From Dyella_A sp051962475 (lineage in GTDB: Bacteria > Pseudomonadota > Gammaproteobacteria > Xanthomonadales > Rhodanobacteraceae), in assembly GCF_051962475.1 (NCBI RefSeq), contig NZ_JBQCCF010000012.1:38995-102994 (forward strand): a DNA stretch of 64,000 nt. The letters run 5' to 3'. A program made the position numbers and the translations under genes. Of the stretch, positions 28,679 to 39,117 are shown piece by piece (position 1 is the first letter of the stretch; each line of letters opens with the position of its first letter). The notes beneath the pieces are model-generated. The model made no database searches. It saw only the letters and a list, made by a program, of their open reading frames with translations, and was not told the origin of the DNA.

Positions 28679-29797
28679 ATGCCGCTCGATCATTACTACA
28701 CCCTCGGCCGTTCCGGCCTGCGCGTCAGCCGCCTCGCGCTCGGCACCATGACCTTCGGCGAGGACTGGGGCTGGGGCGCCGCGGAAGACGCCGCGCGCGC
28801 CATGTTCGACCGTTACCTGGACGCCGGCGGCAATTTCATCGACACCGCCGACATGTATACCGAGGGTGCCAGCGAAACCATGCTGGGCAAGTTCGTGGAG
28901 CAGGCGGGCGTGCGCGACCGCGTGGTGATCTCCACCAAGTTCAGCTACAACGCCCAGCCCGGCAATCCCAACGCCGGCGGTAACGGACGAAAGAACATCA
29001 TGCGAGCGGTGGAGGGTTCGCTGCGCCGCCTGCGCACCGACTACATCGATCTCTACCTGCTGCACACCTGGGATCGCCTCACGCCGGCCGAGGAAGTGAT
29101 GCGCGCCTTCGACGATCTGGCCCGCGCGGGCAAGATCCGCTACGCCGGACTGTCCGACGTGCCGGCCTGGTACGCGGCCCGTGCGCAGACCTATGCCGAA
29201 GCGCACGCCCTGACGCCGCTGGTCAACATGCAGCTCGAATACTCGATGGTCGAACGTCACATCGAGCACGAATACGTGCCGCTGGCGACCGGGCTGGGCA
29301 TGGGCATCACCGCATGGAGCCCGCTGGGCATGGGCTTGCTGTCGGGCAAGTACCGCCCCAGCCAGGGTGGCGGCGAGGGCGAGGGCCGCCTGGCCAAGGT
29401 CACCTCCGCACCGGGATTCGAGCGCTTCACTGAGCGCAACTGGCGGATCGTCGCCGCACTGGAAGAGGTCGCGCGTGAAAGCAGCCGCAGCATGGCGCAG
29501 ATCGCGTTGAACTGGGCCGCCAACCGCCCGGGCATTGCTGCGTTGATCGTTGGCGCCACCAAGCTGGCGCAGCTGGACGACAACCTTGCTGCGCTGGATT
29601 TCGTTCTTCCCGAAGTGCTGCGCGCGCGGCTGGACGAGGCGAGCGCGCCGGATGCGCCCTTCCCGTACTACATGTTCGTCGATCGCCAGCAGACCCGCCT
29701 GCATGGCGGCGTGGCCGTGGGCGACAAGCCGGCCGGATACGCGCCACCGGTGTGCGTGGATGCGGTGGAAGCGCGCAACATCCAAGCCAGCCGCTGA
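28679..29797 (+). CDS. Aldo/keto reductase
   Basis: NADPH-dependent oxidoreductase of the AKR superfamily (YajO/Tas-like). The 372-residue protein has the catalytic tetrad Asp55 and Tyr60 (FIDTADMYTEG), Lys87 (VISTKFSY) and His129 (YLLHTWD), and the late cofactor region. ATG 28679 is preceded by ACGGAGG, a good ribosome site; the in-frame start at 28631 is not needed. It heads a cluster with an alpha/beta hydrolase and a GlcG/HbpS-like gene under a divergent LysR gene. Confidence 0.9.
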   Translation: MPLDHYYTLGRSGLRVSRLALGTMTFGEDWGWGAAEDAARAMFDRYLDAGGNFIDTADMYTEGASETMLGKFVEQAGVRDRVVISTKFSYNAQPGNPNAGGNGRKNIMRAVEGSLRRLRTDYIDLYLLHTWDRLTPAEEVMRAFDDLARAGKIRYAGLSDVPAWYAARAQTYAEAHALTPLVNMQLEYSMVERHIEHEYVPLATGLGMGITAWSPLGMGLLSGKYRPSQGGGEGEGRLAKVTSAPGFERFTERNWRIVAALEEVARESSRSMAQIALNWAANRPGIAALIVGATKLAQLDDNLAALDFVLPEVLRARLDEASAPDAPFPYYMFVDRQQTRLHGGVAVGDKPAGYAPPVCVDAVEARNIQASR

Positions 29798-29809
29798 GGA
29801 GAGCCCGTT

Positions 29810-30658
29810 ATGTCAGTCACTTTTTCGCACAGGAAGAGCGGCGCGCCTCAGGCGCGCTGGATCGAGGCCGCCGGCGCGCATTTTCATGCCGAGCTGGCAG
29901 GCAGCGGCGAAGCCATCGCGATGCTGCACGGCTTTCTGGTCGACAGCGGCCAGTGGGACGACGCGTTCGCCGCGCTGGCCGATACGCATCGCGTGTTGCG
30001 CTACGACCTGCGCGGTTTCGGCCGCTCGTCCATGCCTGCCGTGCCGTTCTCGCATCACGACGACCTGGCGCGCGTGCTCGACGCCTGCAATATCGGGCGC
30101 ACCGCGCTGGTGGGCTGCTCGGGCGGCGCCGCTACGGCGCTTGATTTCGCCGTGGCGTATCCGCAGCGCGTCAGCGCGCTGGCCCTGATCGGCGCCGGCT
30201 ACTGGGGCCACTACGCCAGTCGCACAGCCGAAGCACGGGCCTTCCCGGCCGCGCTGGAAAGCGGCGATGCCGAAGCCTTGGTGGCAACGTCGCTGCGGGC
30301 GTTTGTCGACGGCCCCCGCCGCGCGCCGGAGCAGAGCCGTGCGGCGGCGCGCGAACGCATTGCCGCGATGAGCGCGTGGAACTTCGGCCGCGACGACGGT
30401 TACTGGAAACACGCCACTCTGCAACGCACTCCGGCGGTGCCCGCGCTGGAGCGGCTGGTCGAGCTGGACTTGCCGGTGCTGCTGATCGTCGGCGAAGAGG
30501 ACCAGCCGGAGGTCGTCGAGCTGTCCGAGCGCCTCGCGGCCGGCCTGTCGAATGCCCGCCTGGTGCGCGTGCCGGACGCGGGCCATCACGCAGACATCGA
30601 GCGGCCCGACATCGTCTTGCCGCTGCTCGGCGCGTTCTTCGCAGAGGTGCGCGCATGA
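29810..30658 (+). CDS. Alpha/beta hydrolase
   Basis: A 282-residue alpha/beta-fold hydrolase. The nucleophile elbow is GCSGG with Ser104; the oxyanion region is MLHGFL (near 38-43), the acid is probably the Asp of GEEDQPEV and the base is His in DAGHHADIERP. It begins 12 bp after the aldo/keto reductase and its stop overlaps the next start (ATGA), so the three genes are one operon. Substrate unknown; esterase, lactonase or haloperoxidase-like activity are all possible. Confidence 0.85.
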   Translation: MSVTFSHRKSGAPQARWIEAAGAHFHAELAGSGEAIAMLHGFLVDSGQWDDAFAALADTHRVLRYDLRGFGRSSMPAVPFSHHDDLARVLDACNIGRTALVGCSGGAATALDFAVAYPQRVSALALIGAGYWGHYASRTAEARAFPAALESGDAEALVATSLRAFVDGPRRAPEQSRAAARERIAAMSAWNFGRDDGYWKHATLQRTPAVPALERLVELDLPVLLIVGEEDQPEVVELSERLAAGLSNARLVRVPDAGHHADIERPDIVLPLLGAFFAEVRA

Positions 30659-31098
30659 GCCGCCCGCCTTCGTATGGCGCGCCGATCGCCCTGGCCGAAG
30701 CCGCTCGCGTGATGGCGGCCGCCCAGGCCGAGGCCGTGCGCAATGACTGGCCGATGGTGATCGCCATTGTCGGCAGCGGCGGCCATCTGGTGATCTTGCA
30801 TGCGCTGGACGACGCCCAGCACGGTAGCGTGGCCGTGGCGCAGGCCAAGGCTGAGACGGCGGTGAATTTCCGCCGCCCCAGCAAGCTGTTCGAAGAGGCC
30901 GTCGAGGCCGGCGGCCTGGGTCTGCGGGTACTGGCCATGTCCAACCTGCTGCCGCTGGACGGTGGCCTGCCGCTGATCGTCGACGGTTGCGTGATCGGCG
31001 CCATCGGGGTTTCGGGCATGCAGTCCACCCAGGATGCGCAGGTGGCCGCGGCAGGCGCCGCCGCCTTGCTCGCCGAGGCCACGACGGTCCGCAGCTGA
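30655..31098 (+). CDS. GlcG/HbpS-like (heme-degrading domain) protein
   Basis: A 147-residue protein of the GlcG/HbpS fold (DUF336): a single alpha/beta domain with the typical AQAKAETAVNFRRPS and GGLPLIVDGCVIGAIGVSG segments. Members bind heme or small ligands, or sit in operons for oxidation of small organic acids. The start overlaps the hydrolase stop by 4 nt, so translation is probably coupled. It closes the three-gene LysR-linked operon. Confidence 0.82.
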   Translation: MSRPPSYGAPIALAEAARVMAAAQAEAVRNDWPMVIAIVGSGGHLVILHALDDAQHGSVAVAQAKAETAVNFRRPSKLFEEAVEAGGLGLRVLAMSNLLPLDGGLPLIVDGCVIGAIGVSGMQSTQDAQVAAAGAAALLAEATTVRS

Positions 31099-31217
31099 GC
31101 GCGCTGGCGGCGGGGGCGTGCAGCAGCCGATCGTGTCCGCAATTGTCCGAGGTCATGAAACGCCGCCCGGCCAGAGACTAGGCTCGATGCCGTGGCCGTC
31201 CGCGGGCGGCGTTGGCA

Positions 31218-31957
<740 letters not shown>

Positions 31958-31961
<4 letters not shown>

Positions 31962-34324
31962 GCGCGCTGGCGCGCAAGGCGCGGCGCGATCTGTGGCACC
32001 TGCGCGGGCAGGCGCTGGCGATCGCGCTGGTGATCGCCGGCGGCGTCGCCACGCTGGTGATGTCGCAGTCCACCTACGCCTCGCTGATGAACACGCGTGC
32101 GCAGTTCTACCGCGAGGGCGCGCTGGCCGATCTATGGGCACCGCTGGTGCGCGCGCCCGACACGCTGACGCCCCGGCTGGCGGCGATCCCCGGCGTGCAG
32201 GCGGTGCAGACGCGCCTGCTGGCGCCCGGCACGCTCGCGCTGACCGGCTTCAACGAGCCGGTGCGCGCCGAGGTAGTGTCGCTGCCGATCGAAGGCGGGC
32301 AGCCACGACTCAATCGCGTGCAGCTGCGCAGCGGCCGGTTGCCTTCGCCGGATGCGGACAATGAGGTGGTGCTGGGCGAGGCGTTCGCCTCGGCGCATGC
32401 ATTGCGCGTGGGGGACCAGGTGCAGCTGACCCTGCGCGGACGCCAGCGCGCGCTGCGCGTGGTCGGCATCGGCAGTTCGCCGGAGTACGTCTACCAGAAC
32501 CCGCCGGGCGCCGTGTTCCCGGACTTCAAGCGCTTCGTCGTGTTGTGGATGAACCGCCACGCGATGGAGAAGGCGCTGGGCATGGATGGCGCGTTCAACA
32601 ACGTGGTGCTGCAACTGGCCGGTGGCGCGTCGGCCGCGCCCACCATCACCGCTCTGGATGCGCTGCTCGCGCGCTACGGCGGCGTGGGCGCGTACGGCCG
32701 CCACGAGCAGACCTCGGCGCGCTATCTGGAAGAGGAGATGCGCCAGTTGCGCACCATGGCGCGGCTGTTCCCGGCGATCTTCCTGGGCGTGGCGGCGTTC
32801 CTGCTGCACGTGGTGCTGATGCGCCTGATCGGCACGCAGCGCGAGCAGATCGGCGTGCTCAAGGCGTTCGGCTATCCCGACTACCGCCTCGCCATGCATT
32901 ACCTCGCGATCGCCGGCTCCATTGCGCTGGGCGGCGCGCTGTTGGGCATCGGCGGCGGCGCCTTGCTGGGGAGCTGGCTGGCGCACGTCTACCAGGGCAT
33001 CTACCGCTTTCCGTATCTCGCCTATGCGCTCGATACGCGCGCGGTGACCGTAGCGCTGGCGGTGAGCCTGGGTGCGGCGGCGGGCGGGGCGTTGATGGCG
33101 CTCCATGCCGCCGCGCGGCTGCCGCCGGCCGAGGCAATGCGCCCGCCATCGCCGCCGCGCTTCGGGCCGGCGCTGGTGGAGCGGCTCGGCGTGCAGCGCT
33201 GGCTGTCGCCGTCCTCGCGCATCGCGCTGCGCGACCTCGCGCGCCGCCCGTGGCGCGCGTTCGCCACTGTCACCGGGCTGGCGCTAGCCTCCGCGGTGAT
33301 GGCGGTGGGGCGTTTCCAAGGCGATGCCATCGACACCATGGTCGATACTCAGCTGAGCCTGGCGCAGCATCAGGATCTCAGCGTCACCTTCATCGAGCCG
33401 GCATCGCGTGCGGCGCTGTTCGAACTTGCTGCATTGCCCGGTGTGCGGGTGGCCGAGCCGGTGCGTGTCGTGCCGGTGCAGCTGGTGCACGGCGCGCGTC
33501 GCTATCGCACAGTGATCGAAGGCCTGCCGCCCGATGCCGTGCTCAGTCGCCCGCGCGACACGCAGCTGCGCCCGCTGGTGCCGCGCGGCGACGGCGTGCT
33601 GCTCACCGACTACCTGCGTGACCGTCTCGCGTTGGCACCCGGCGACACCGTGCAGGTGCAGGCGCTGGACGGCCACCGCCGCCAGCGCGAGTTGCGCGTG
33701 GTCGGCTTCATACCCGAGCCGATCGGCGCGCAGGGCTACATGGCGCTCGATGCGCTCAACCGTGCGCTGGGCGACGGCGACGTGATCTCCGGCGTGCTGC
33801 TCGGCGTGACGCCAGGGGCGGAGCCCGCGCTGTATGCCCGGCTGGATCGTCGGCCGTGGGTGGCCGGCGTCAGCGCGCGGCAGGCCGGCATCCGCAGCTT
33901 CTACGCCACCATGGCTGAGAGCATGCGCGCGTTTACCTGGATCGCCGCGCTGCTCGGCGCGCTGATCAACGTGGGGCTGGTCTACAACGCCGCGCGCATC
34001 AGCCTGTCCGAACGCGGCCGCGAGCTGGCCAGCCTGCGCGTGCTGGGCATGACCGAGGGCGAGGTGAGCGCGCTGCTGCTGGGCGAGCTCGGCGTGCTGG
34101 TGCTGCTGTCGCTGCCGTTCGGCTTTGCGGCAGGCTGGGGGCTGTGCTGGCTGATGGTGCAGGGCTTCCAGTCCGAACTGTTCCGCGTGCCGGTGCGCCT
34201 GACCACCGCCACCTACGCGTTCGCCGGGCTCACCGTGCTGGGCGCCAGCGTATTCTCCGCGCTGCTGGTGCGCCGGCGCATCGCCCGGCTGGATCTGATC
34301 GCCGTGCTCAAGACCCGTGAGTGA
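31958..34324 (+). CDS. FtsX-like permease of a MacB/DevC-type ABC exporter
   Basis: A 788-residue inner-membrane protein with two FtsX-type halves. Each half has a large periplasmic domain and a set of helices: the N-terminal helix (ALAIALVIAGGVATLVM) and three helices near residues 265-390, then a second periplasmic domain and three helices near the end. GTG 31958 overlaps the ATPase stop. The open frame runs far upstream of this start, but that part lies inside the ATPase gene. It would move lipids, lipoproteins or peptides, driven by the preceding ATPase. Confidence 0.88.
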
Positions 34325-34333
34325 GGCTTGCCC

Positions 34334-35521
34334 ATGAAGCGCTCCCATCTCGCTGCCGCCGTCGTCGCCTGCGTCGCCCTCGCCGCGGTGGCGTGGTGGG
34401 CGCTGCAGACGGCGCCGCGACCGGTGGAGCTGGCGCGCGTCACGCGCGGCCCGCTGGTGGAGCGGTTCGAGGAGGAAGGCCGCACGCGGCTGCCGCGGCG
34501 CTGGGTGCTCTCCGCACCGATCGCCGGCACCGTGCAGCGCATCGATCTGCTGCCCGGCGCCCCGGTGCAGGTCGGCCAGGTGCTGGCGGTGATCGAGCCG
34601 CTGCCGGCGGCGCTGATCGACCCGGCCAACCGCCTGCGGCTGGAAGCCGAGGCGCAGGCCGCTGCAGCGTCACGGCAGGCCGCGGCGCAGCGCCTCGCCG
34701 CTGCTCGCAGCGATGCGGCGCTGGCGCAGCGCGACGTATCGCGCATGCGCACGCTCGGCGCCGGCGGCGTGGTCAGCGTGGCCGCGCTGGACGAGGCCGA
34801 GGCGCGCGTGGATCGCGCCCGCGCGATGGCTGCGGCGGCCGAGGCCGAGCAGCAGGCCGCCGCGCAGCAGCACGCGGCGCTACTGGCTTTGCTGCAGGGG
34901 CAGGGGCGCGCGGGCGGCCACGCGGTGGCGCTGCGCTCGCCGATCGACGGCGTGCTGTTGCGCCGTTATCAGGAGAGCGCAGTGGCCGTGGCCGCCGGCC
35001 AGCCGCTGCTTGAAGTGGGCGACCTGCGCACGCTTGAGGTGATGGTCCAGGCGCTGTCGCAACAGGCGCTGCGCCTGCAGCCGGGCACGCCGGCACGCAT
35101 CCTGCGCTGGGGTGGCGCGGCGCCGCTGGAGGCACGCGTGGCGCGAGTCGAGCCCGGAGCCTTCACCAAGGTCTCTGCGCTGGGCGTGGAAGAGCAGCGC
35201 ACCCAGGTCTGGCTCGACATCACCTCACCACCTACGCAGTGGGCCGCGCTCGGCGACGACTTCCGCGTCGAGGTGCAGTTCGAGGTGGCGCGCCAGGCCA
35301 ACGTGCTGCAGGTAGCGTCCAGTGCGCTGTTCCGGGACGGCCGGCGCTGGGCGGCCTATCGCGTGAGCGGAGGCCGCGCGCATCGGGTGGCCGTGACGCC
35401 AGGCACCGAGGGCGACGGCGCGGTGGCGGTACTTGCCGGCCTGCGCGAGGGCGACCAGGTGGTGGCCTATCCCGACGATCGCCTGGCCGATGGCCAGCGC
35501 GTGCACGTGCTCGAACCCTGA
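34334..35521 (+). CDS. Periplasmic adaptor (HlyD/membrane-fusion) subunit
   Basis: A 395-residue membrane-fusion protein. One N-terminal membrane anchor (AAAVVACVALAAVAWWAL) is followed by a lipoyl/barrel-sandwich part (SAPIAGTVQRIDLLPGAPVQVGQVL), an Ala/Gln-rich coiled-coil hairpin (about 95-200), the second lipoyl half (ALRSPIDGVLLRRY) and beta-barrel domains. It follows the permease by 9 bp and would connect it to an outer-membrane channel. No TolC-type gene is adjacent, so a shared channel is probable. Confidence 0.88.
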   Translation: MKRSHLAAAVVACVALAAVAWWALQTAPRPVELARVTRGPLVERFEEEGRTRLPRRWVLSAPIAGTVQRIDLLPGAPVQVGQVLAVIEPLPAALIDPANRLRLEAEAQAAAASRQAAAQRLAAARSDAALAQRDVSRMRTLGAGGVVSVAALDEAEARVDRARAMAAAAEAEQQAAAQQHAALLALLQGQGRAGGHAVALRSPIDGVLLRRYQESAVAVAAGQPLLEVGDLRTLEVMVQALSQQALRLQPGTPARILRWGGAAPLEARVARVEPGAFTKVSALGVEEQRTQVWLDITSPPTQWAALGDDFRVEVQFEVARQANVLQVASSALFRDGRRWAAYRVSGGRAHRVAVTPGTEGDGAVAVLAGLREGDQVVAYPDDRLADGQRVHVLEP

Positions 35522-35537
35522 GCCGAGGGGCGGCGAA

Positions 35538-36161
35538 TCAATGCGTCCAGTGCAGCTCGCCCAGGGCGGCGTGCAGGGCCGTCCACGCCTGGTTTTCCGT
35601 GAACGGCGGAGTGGCCGGCGGGTCGTACACCTCCGGCCGCGTGCCGTAGACCAGCAGATCGATCGCCACGCAGTGCCCCGCGCGTACGGCCCGATAGCCG
35701 TCGACCTTCAGATAGTGGCTCATCGCCGCATCGCCGGCGCGAAAGTGCTGGAACGCTACGCCGTCGAGCTTCTCGATCGAGGTGGAATCCGGCGCCGCGC
35801 TGGCGGGAATGTCTTCGCAATGCGCCAGCGCCTCGGCCGCGTCGCTCTCGCTCAAGCGAAGCTCCCCGGCGGTGACCTTGTTGGAGCCGTCCATCACCAG
35901 AGCGGCCAGCGGCCGGCCCAGGCTGTTCTTGCCTGCGAACGTCTGCCAGGCACCGGCATCGAGGTAGCTGCGCTGGAAATCGCGGCGCAACGTCATGCCG
36001 CTCGGCACGGACAGCGTCAGGCCCAGCGCAGGCGCACTGAACGTGCGCGGCGCCGGTACTTCGGTGGGCGGTGTGTCGGCATGTGGTGCGGGTGGCGCGC
36101 GGTCGTGGCAGGCGGCGAGCGCCAGCCCGAGCAGGGCCAACAGCGGGCGAAAGATCCTCAT
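35538..36161 (-). CDS. Lipoprotein of unknown function
   Basis: A 207-residue protein with a lipoprotein signal peptide and lipobox LAAC (MRIFRPLLALLGLALAAC). The mature part is Pro/Ala-rich at first, then folds into a mixed domain with YLKVDGYRAVRAGHC and a C-terminal tail. ATG 36161 is taken since the signal peptide starts there; a longer open frame to 36374 is not supported. Convergent with the adaptor gene (16 bp apart). No family recognised. Confidence 0.7.
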   Translation of the reverse strand: MRIFRPLLALLGLALAACHDRAPPAPHADTPPTEVPAPRTFSAPALGLTLSVPSGMTLRRDFQRSYLDAGAWQTFAGKNSLGRPLAALVMDGSNKVTAGELRLSESDAAEALAHCEDIPASAAPDSTSIEKLDGVAFQHFRAGDAAMSHYLKVDGYRAVRAGHCVAIDLLVYGTRPEVYDPPATPPFTENQAWTALHAALGELHWTH

Positions 36162-36263
36162 CGCGTTCACTCCGTAGGGCGGCGTTGCGATCCTCAGTTC
36201 TCGCCGATGAAGACAATGGCTGCCCGGCGTGGGCGCGGCGTGCAGGCGACGGCCGCAAAGAGA

Positions 36264-36289
36264 GAGGCGCCCGCTTGCGCGGGCGCCTC
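36264..36289 (-). terminator. Intrinsic terminator after the Spy-like gene
   Basis: Perfect 11-bp stem GAGGCGCCCGC/GCGGGCGCCTC (36264-36274 with 36279-36289), 4-nt loop, followed on the minus strand by TCTCTTT. It lies 23 bp after the Spy-like stop. Confidence 0.8.
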
Positions 36290-36312
36290 CAGCAGCGGAC
36301 GGTTTGCCCGTA

Positions 36313-36810
36313 TTACTGCGCGGTGCTGGTGGCCGGAGCGGGGTGGCTGTTGCGGAACTCCTTCCACTGTTCACGGCGGGCTTCGCGCTCGCTGCGCATG
36401 GTGGCCAGCTGGGCCTTCTGCGCCGGGGTCAGTACGGCATAGATCTGTGCCTTCACCTTGGCGCGCTGCTCGATGCGGGCCTGGGTGGCCTGGCCTTCGA
36501 CCTGCGCCAGGCGGGCGGCGGCGGCCTGATAACCGACCTGATCCGGCGTCATCTGCTCGAAGGCCTCGCGCTGGGTGCGCAGCGCCTGCCACTGGCCCTT
36601 GTTCTGCTCGCGGCTGGCCTGGGTGATCTGCTTGATGCTGGCCTTCTGCGCATCGGTGAGGTTGAGCTTGGCGAACGCCTCGTGCATGCCGTGATGGCCG
36701 TGCCCGCCGAAGTGGCGACCGCCGTCGTGACCGCCGGTAGCCGCGTAGGCCGCACCGGTCAGCGCCATCGCCGAGGCCAGGATGAAACCGAGGGAAGTCG
36801 TCTTGCGCAT
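36313..36810 (-). CDS. Spy/CpxP-like periplasmic protein (LTXXQ motif)
   Basis: A 165-residue secreted protein: signal peptide ending AAYAA, a His/Gly-rich segment (GGRHFGGHGHHGMH), then helices carrying the LTxxQ motifs LTDAQ and LTPAQ typical of Spy/CpxP chaperone-sensors. ATG 36810 is preceded by a GAGGTG ribosome site. It is divergent from a CpxRA-like two-component operon with a perfect CpxR box between the genes. By analogy it may be a periplasmic chaperone and feedback inhibitor of the kinase; the His-rich part suggests metal binding. Confidence 0.85.
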   Translation of the reverse strand: MRKTTSLGFILASAMALTGAAYAATGGHDGGRHFGGHGHHGMHEAFAKLNLTDAQKASIKQITQASREQNKGQWQALRTQREAFEQMTPDQVGYQAAAARLAQVEGQATQARIEQRAKVKAQIYAVLTPAQKAQLATMRSEREARREQWKEFRNSHPAPATSTAQ

Positions 36811-36885
36811 GGGTGACACCTCTTGCTTGGGTGGGGAGTGGTGAGCATTGGACGACATCGTTGCGTGTATGTTCTTTGCGCAAAC

Positions 36886-36900
36886 GTAAAGATCGGTAAA
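36886..36900. promoter_or_regulatory. CpxR box between the Spy-like gene and the CpxRA-like operon
   Basis: GTAAA-N5-GTAAA occurs exactly (spacer GATCG), the consensus CpxR binding site. It is 76 bp from the Spy-like start and 33 bp from the response regulator start, so both divergent genes could be targets. Confidence 0.85.
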
Positions 36901-36932
36901 GCCCGTGGCGCGCGCGTCGCGGACCCACTGGA

Positions 36933-37628
36933 ATGTCCCCCATGCCCCGCATCCTGCTCGCCGACGACGATCGCGCCCTGACCCGCCTGCTGGCCGACTA
37001 CCTGCAGCGCGAGGGTTTCACCGTGGACGTGGTGCACGATGGCGAAGCCGCCCTGGCGCACCTGCGCGACGGCGCGCAGCGGCCGGATCTGCTGATCCTC
37101 GACGTGATGATGCCCGGCCGCGACGGCCTGGAAACCCTGCGCGAGCTGCGCCTGCAGCAGCGCTTGCCGGTGATCATGCTGTCCGCCCGCGGCGAGCCGG
37201 TGGACCGGGTGATCGGCCTGGAACTGGGGGCCGACGACTACCTCGCCAAGCCCTGCCTGCCGCGCGAGCTGCTGGCGCGCGTGCGCGCGCAGCTGCGCCG
37301 GCAGAATCCAGAGGCGGCGGCCAACGTGCAGGTCGGTGCGCTGCGGCTGCAGCCGGGCGATCGCCAGGCGTACGTGGGTGCGCGCGAGCTCAACCTCACC
37401 GGCGCGGAGTTCCAGTTGCTGCTCGCGCTGGCGCAGCGCGCTGGCGAAGTGGTGGACAAGGCGACGCTGACGCGCCTGTCGCTGGGCCGCGAACTGGAGC
37501 GTTTCGACCGCAGCATCGACGTGCACGTGAGCCGCCTGCGCCACAAGCTGGCCGAGGCCTCCGACGCGGCGCCGCGCATCGAATCGGTGCGCGGTTCGGG
37601 CTACCTGCTGTTGGCGGGGGCGGCATGA
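36933..37628 (+). CDS. OmpR-family response regulator, CpxR-like
   Basis: A 231-residue response regulator: receiver domain (about 5-120) with the acidic pair in LLADDDR, phosphorylated Asp57 (LILDVMMPG), conserved Lys in YLAKPCLP; then an OmpR-type winged helix (about 135-228; FDRSIDVHVSRLRHKL). The start may also be the ATG at 36942. Its stop overlaps the kinase start in ATGA. The CpxR box upstream and the Spy-like divergent gene suggest it is the CpxR of this organism, sensing envelope stress. Confidence 0.9.
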   Translation: MSPMPRILLADDDRALTRLLADYLQREGFTVDVVHDGEAALAHLRDGAQRPDLLILDVMMPGRDGLETLRELRLQQRLPVIMLSARGEPVDRVIGLELGADDYLAKPCLPRELLARVRAQLRRQNPEAAANVQVGALRLQPGDRQAYVGARELNLTGAEFQLLLALAQRAGEVVDKATLTRLSLGRELERFDRSIDVHVSRLRHKLAEASDAAPRIESVRGSGYLLLAGAA

Positions 37629-38989
37629 ATCCGCTGCGCAGCTCGCTCTACTGGCGCTTGCTGCTGGGTTTCTGCCTGGCCAACCTGGTGGTGCTGTTCG
37701 TCGGTGGCGCGCTGGCGCAGCGCTTCATCGAGTACTCCACCGCGGTGGAGATCGACTGGCCCACGCTCGCCAGCGATGCGCGCGACGCCTACCAGTCCGG
37801 TGGCGAGCCGGCCCTGCAGGCATGGTCGCAGGCGCAGCGGCACGAAGGCATCGAGGCGACGCTGTTCGAGCATGGCCGACCGCTGTCGCCGTTCCGCCTG
37901 TATGGCCCGATCCAGCGCGACCTGCCCAACCTGCTGGGCGCCGGGCACGATCTTTTGATGCAGCCGCGGCCCGGCCTGTATCTCGCCGTACAGGCGGTGT
38001 CCGGCAGCGACGGGCGCAGCTACCAGCTGGTCGCGCTGAGTCGCTCGCACACGCGCTTGCGCCAGCACACGCGTCAGCGCATCGAGCTTACCGTGCAGGC
38101 GGTGCTGTCGTTGCTGCTGGTGGGTGGCATCGGCTGGTGGATCGCCCGCAGTGTGGCGCGGCCGGTGGCGGCGTTGCGCGCAGCCTCGCAGCGCATGGCG
38201 GCGGGCGAGCTGTCCACGCGGGTCGGCTGGCGCGGACGCTCGCGACGTGACGAACTGGCCCAGCTCGCCGGCGATTTCGACGCCATGGCCGAGCGCATCG
38301 AGGCGTTGGTCGCGCACGATCGCGGCGTGCTGCAGGATCTCTCGCACGAGCTGCGCTCGCCGCTGGCAAGGCTGCAGCTGATCCTCGATTTCGCCGAGCG
38401 CAGCGCCGGCCCCGCCGAAGCCGCCGGCTACTTCCGCCAGGCCGAACAGGAGATCGCGCGGCTGGACCGCCTCACCGGCGAGATGCTGGCGCTGTCGCGG
38501 CTGGAAGGCGGCCTGCCGGGTGAGCAGCGACAGCCGGTGGACGTGGCCGCGTTGATGCGCGAGTGCGCCGCGCGCGCCCAGCTGGAAGCGCGTGCGCGCG
38601 GTATCGTTTTCCAGGTGGAGGCCGCCGAGCCGGTCATCGTCTCCGGCCACGCCCTATTGCTGGAGCGGGCGCTGGACAACCTGCTGTCGAACGCGATCAA
38701 GTTCAGCCACGAGGGCGGGAAAGTTCTGCTGAGCGCTCGTGCCGAGGGGAGACTGGCGCGGCTTTCGGTGCGCGATCACGGCCCCGGCGTACCACCGGAC
38801 GAGTTGGCCGCATTGTTCCGACCATTTTTCCGCGGCAGCAACGCGCAGCGGGCCGAAGGGCATGGCCTCGGCCTGGCCATCGTCCAGCGCGTGGCGATCG
38901 CGCACGATGGCACGGCACATGCGCAAAACGCGCCGGACGGCGGCCTCGACGTGCAACTGCGGCTGCCGCTGGCGACCGGCGACGAGTAA
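37625..38989 (+). CDS. Sensor histidine kinase, CpxA-like
   Basis: A 454-residue inner-membrane kinase: first helix near residues 10-32, a periplasmic sensor of about 130 residues, a second helix (AVLSLLLVGGIGWWIA), HAMP (SVARPVAALRAASQRM), H-box with the phospho-acceptor His in LSHELRSPLARL, N-box in LLSNAIKFSH and G-boxes (DHGPGVP, GHGLGLAI). Start ATG overlaps the regulator stop by 4 nt. The pair controls itself and the Spy-like gene if the CpxR box works as predicted. Confidence 0.9.
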   Translation: MNPLRSSLYWRLLLGFCLANLVVLFVGGALAQRFIEYSTAVEIDWPTLASDARDAYQSGGEPALQAWSQAQRHEGIEATLFEHGRPLSPFRLYGPIQRDLPNLLGAGHDLLMQPRPGLYLAVQAVSGSDGRSYQLVALSRSHTRLRQHTRQRIELTVQAVLSLLLVGGIGWWIARSVARPVAALRAASQRMAAGELSTRVGWRGRSRRDELAQLAGDFDAMAERIEALVAHDRGVLQDLSHELRSPLARLQLILDFAERSAGPAEAAGYFRQAEQEIARLDRLTGEMLALSRLEGGLPGEQRQPVDVAALMRECAARAQLEARARGIVFQVEAAEPVIVSGHALLLERALDNLLSNAIKFSHEGGKVLLSARAEGRLARLSVRDHGPGVPPDELAALFRPFFRGSNAQRAEGHGLGLAIVQRVAIAHDGTAHAQNAPDGGLDVQLRLPLATGDE

Positions 38990-39117
38990 GGCTGTTGCGT
39001 GTCGCTATCGCAGTCCGGTGCCGAGCGGATCGCTCGTGCCCGGGTGACATCCGGCATGCGCGGGTATGGCATGGGGCGCGCTAGCGTGGCGCATCTTCGC
39101 CATGCAGGAGCTCCAGT

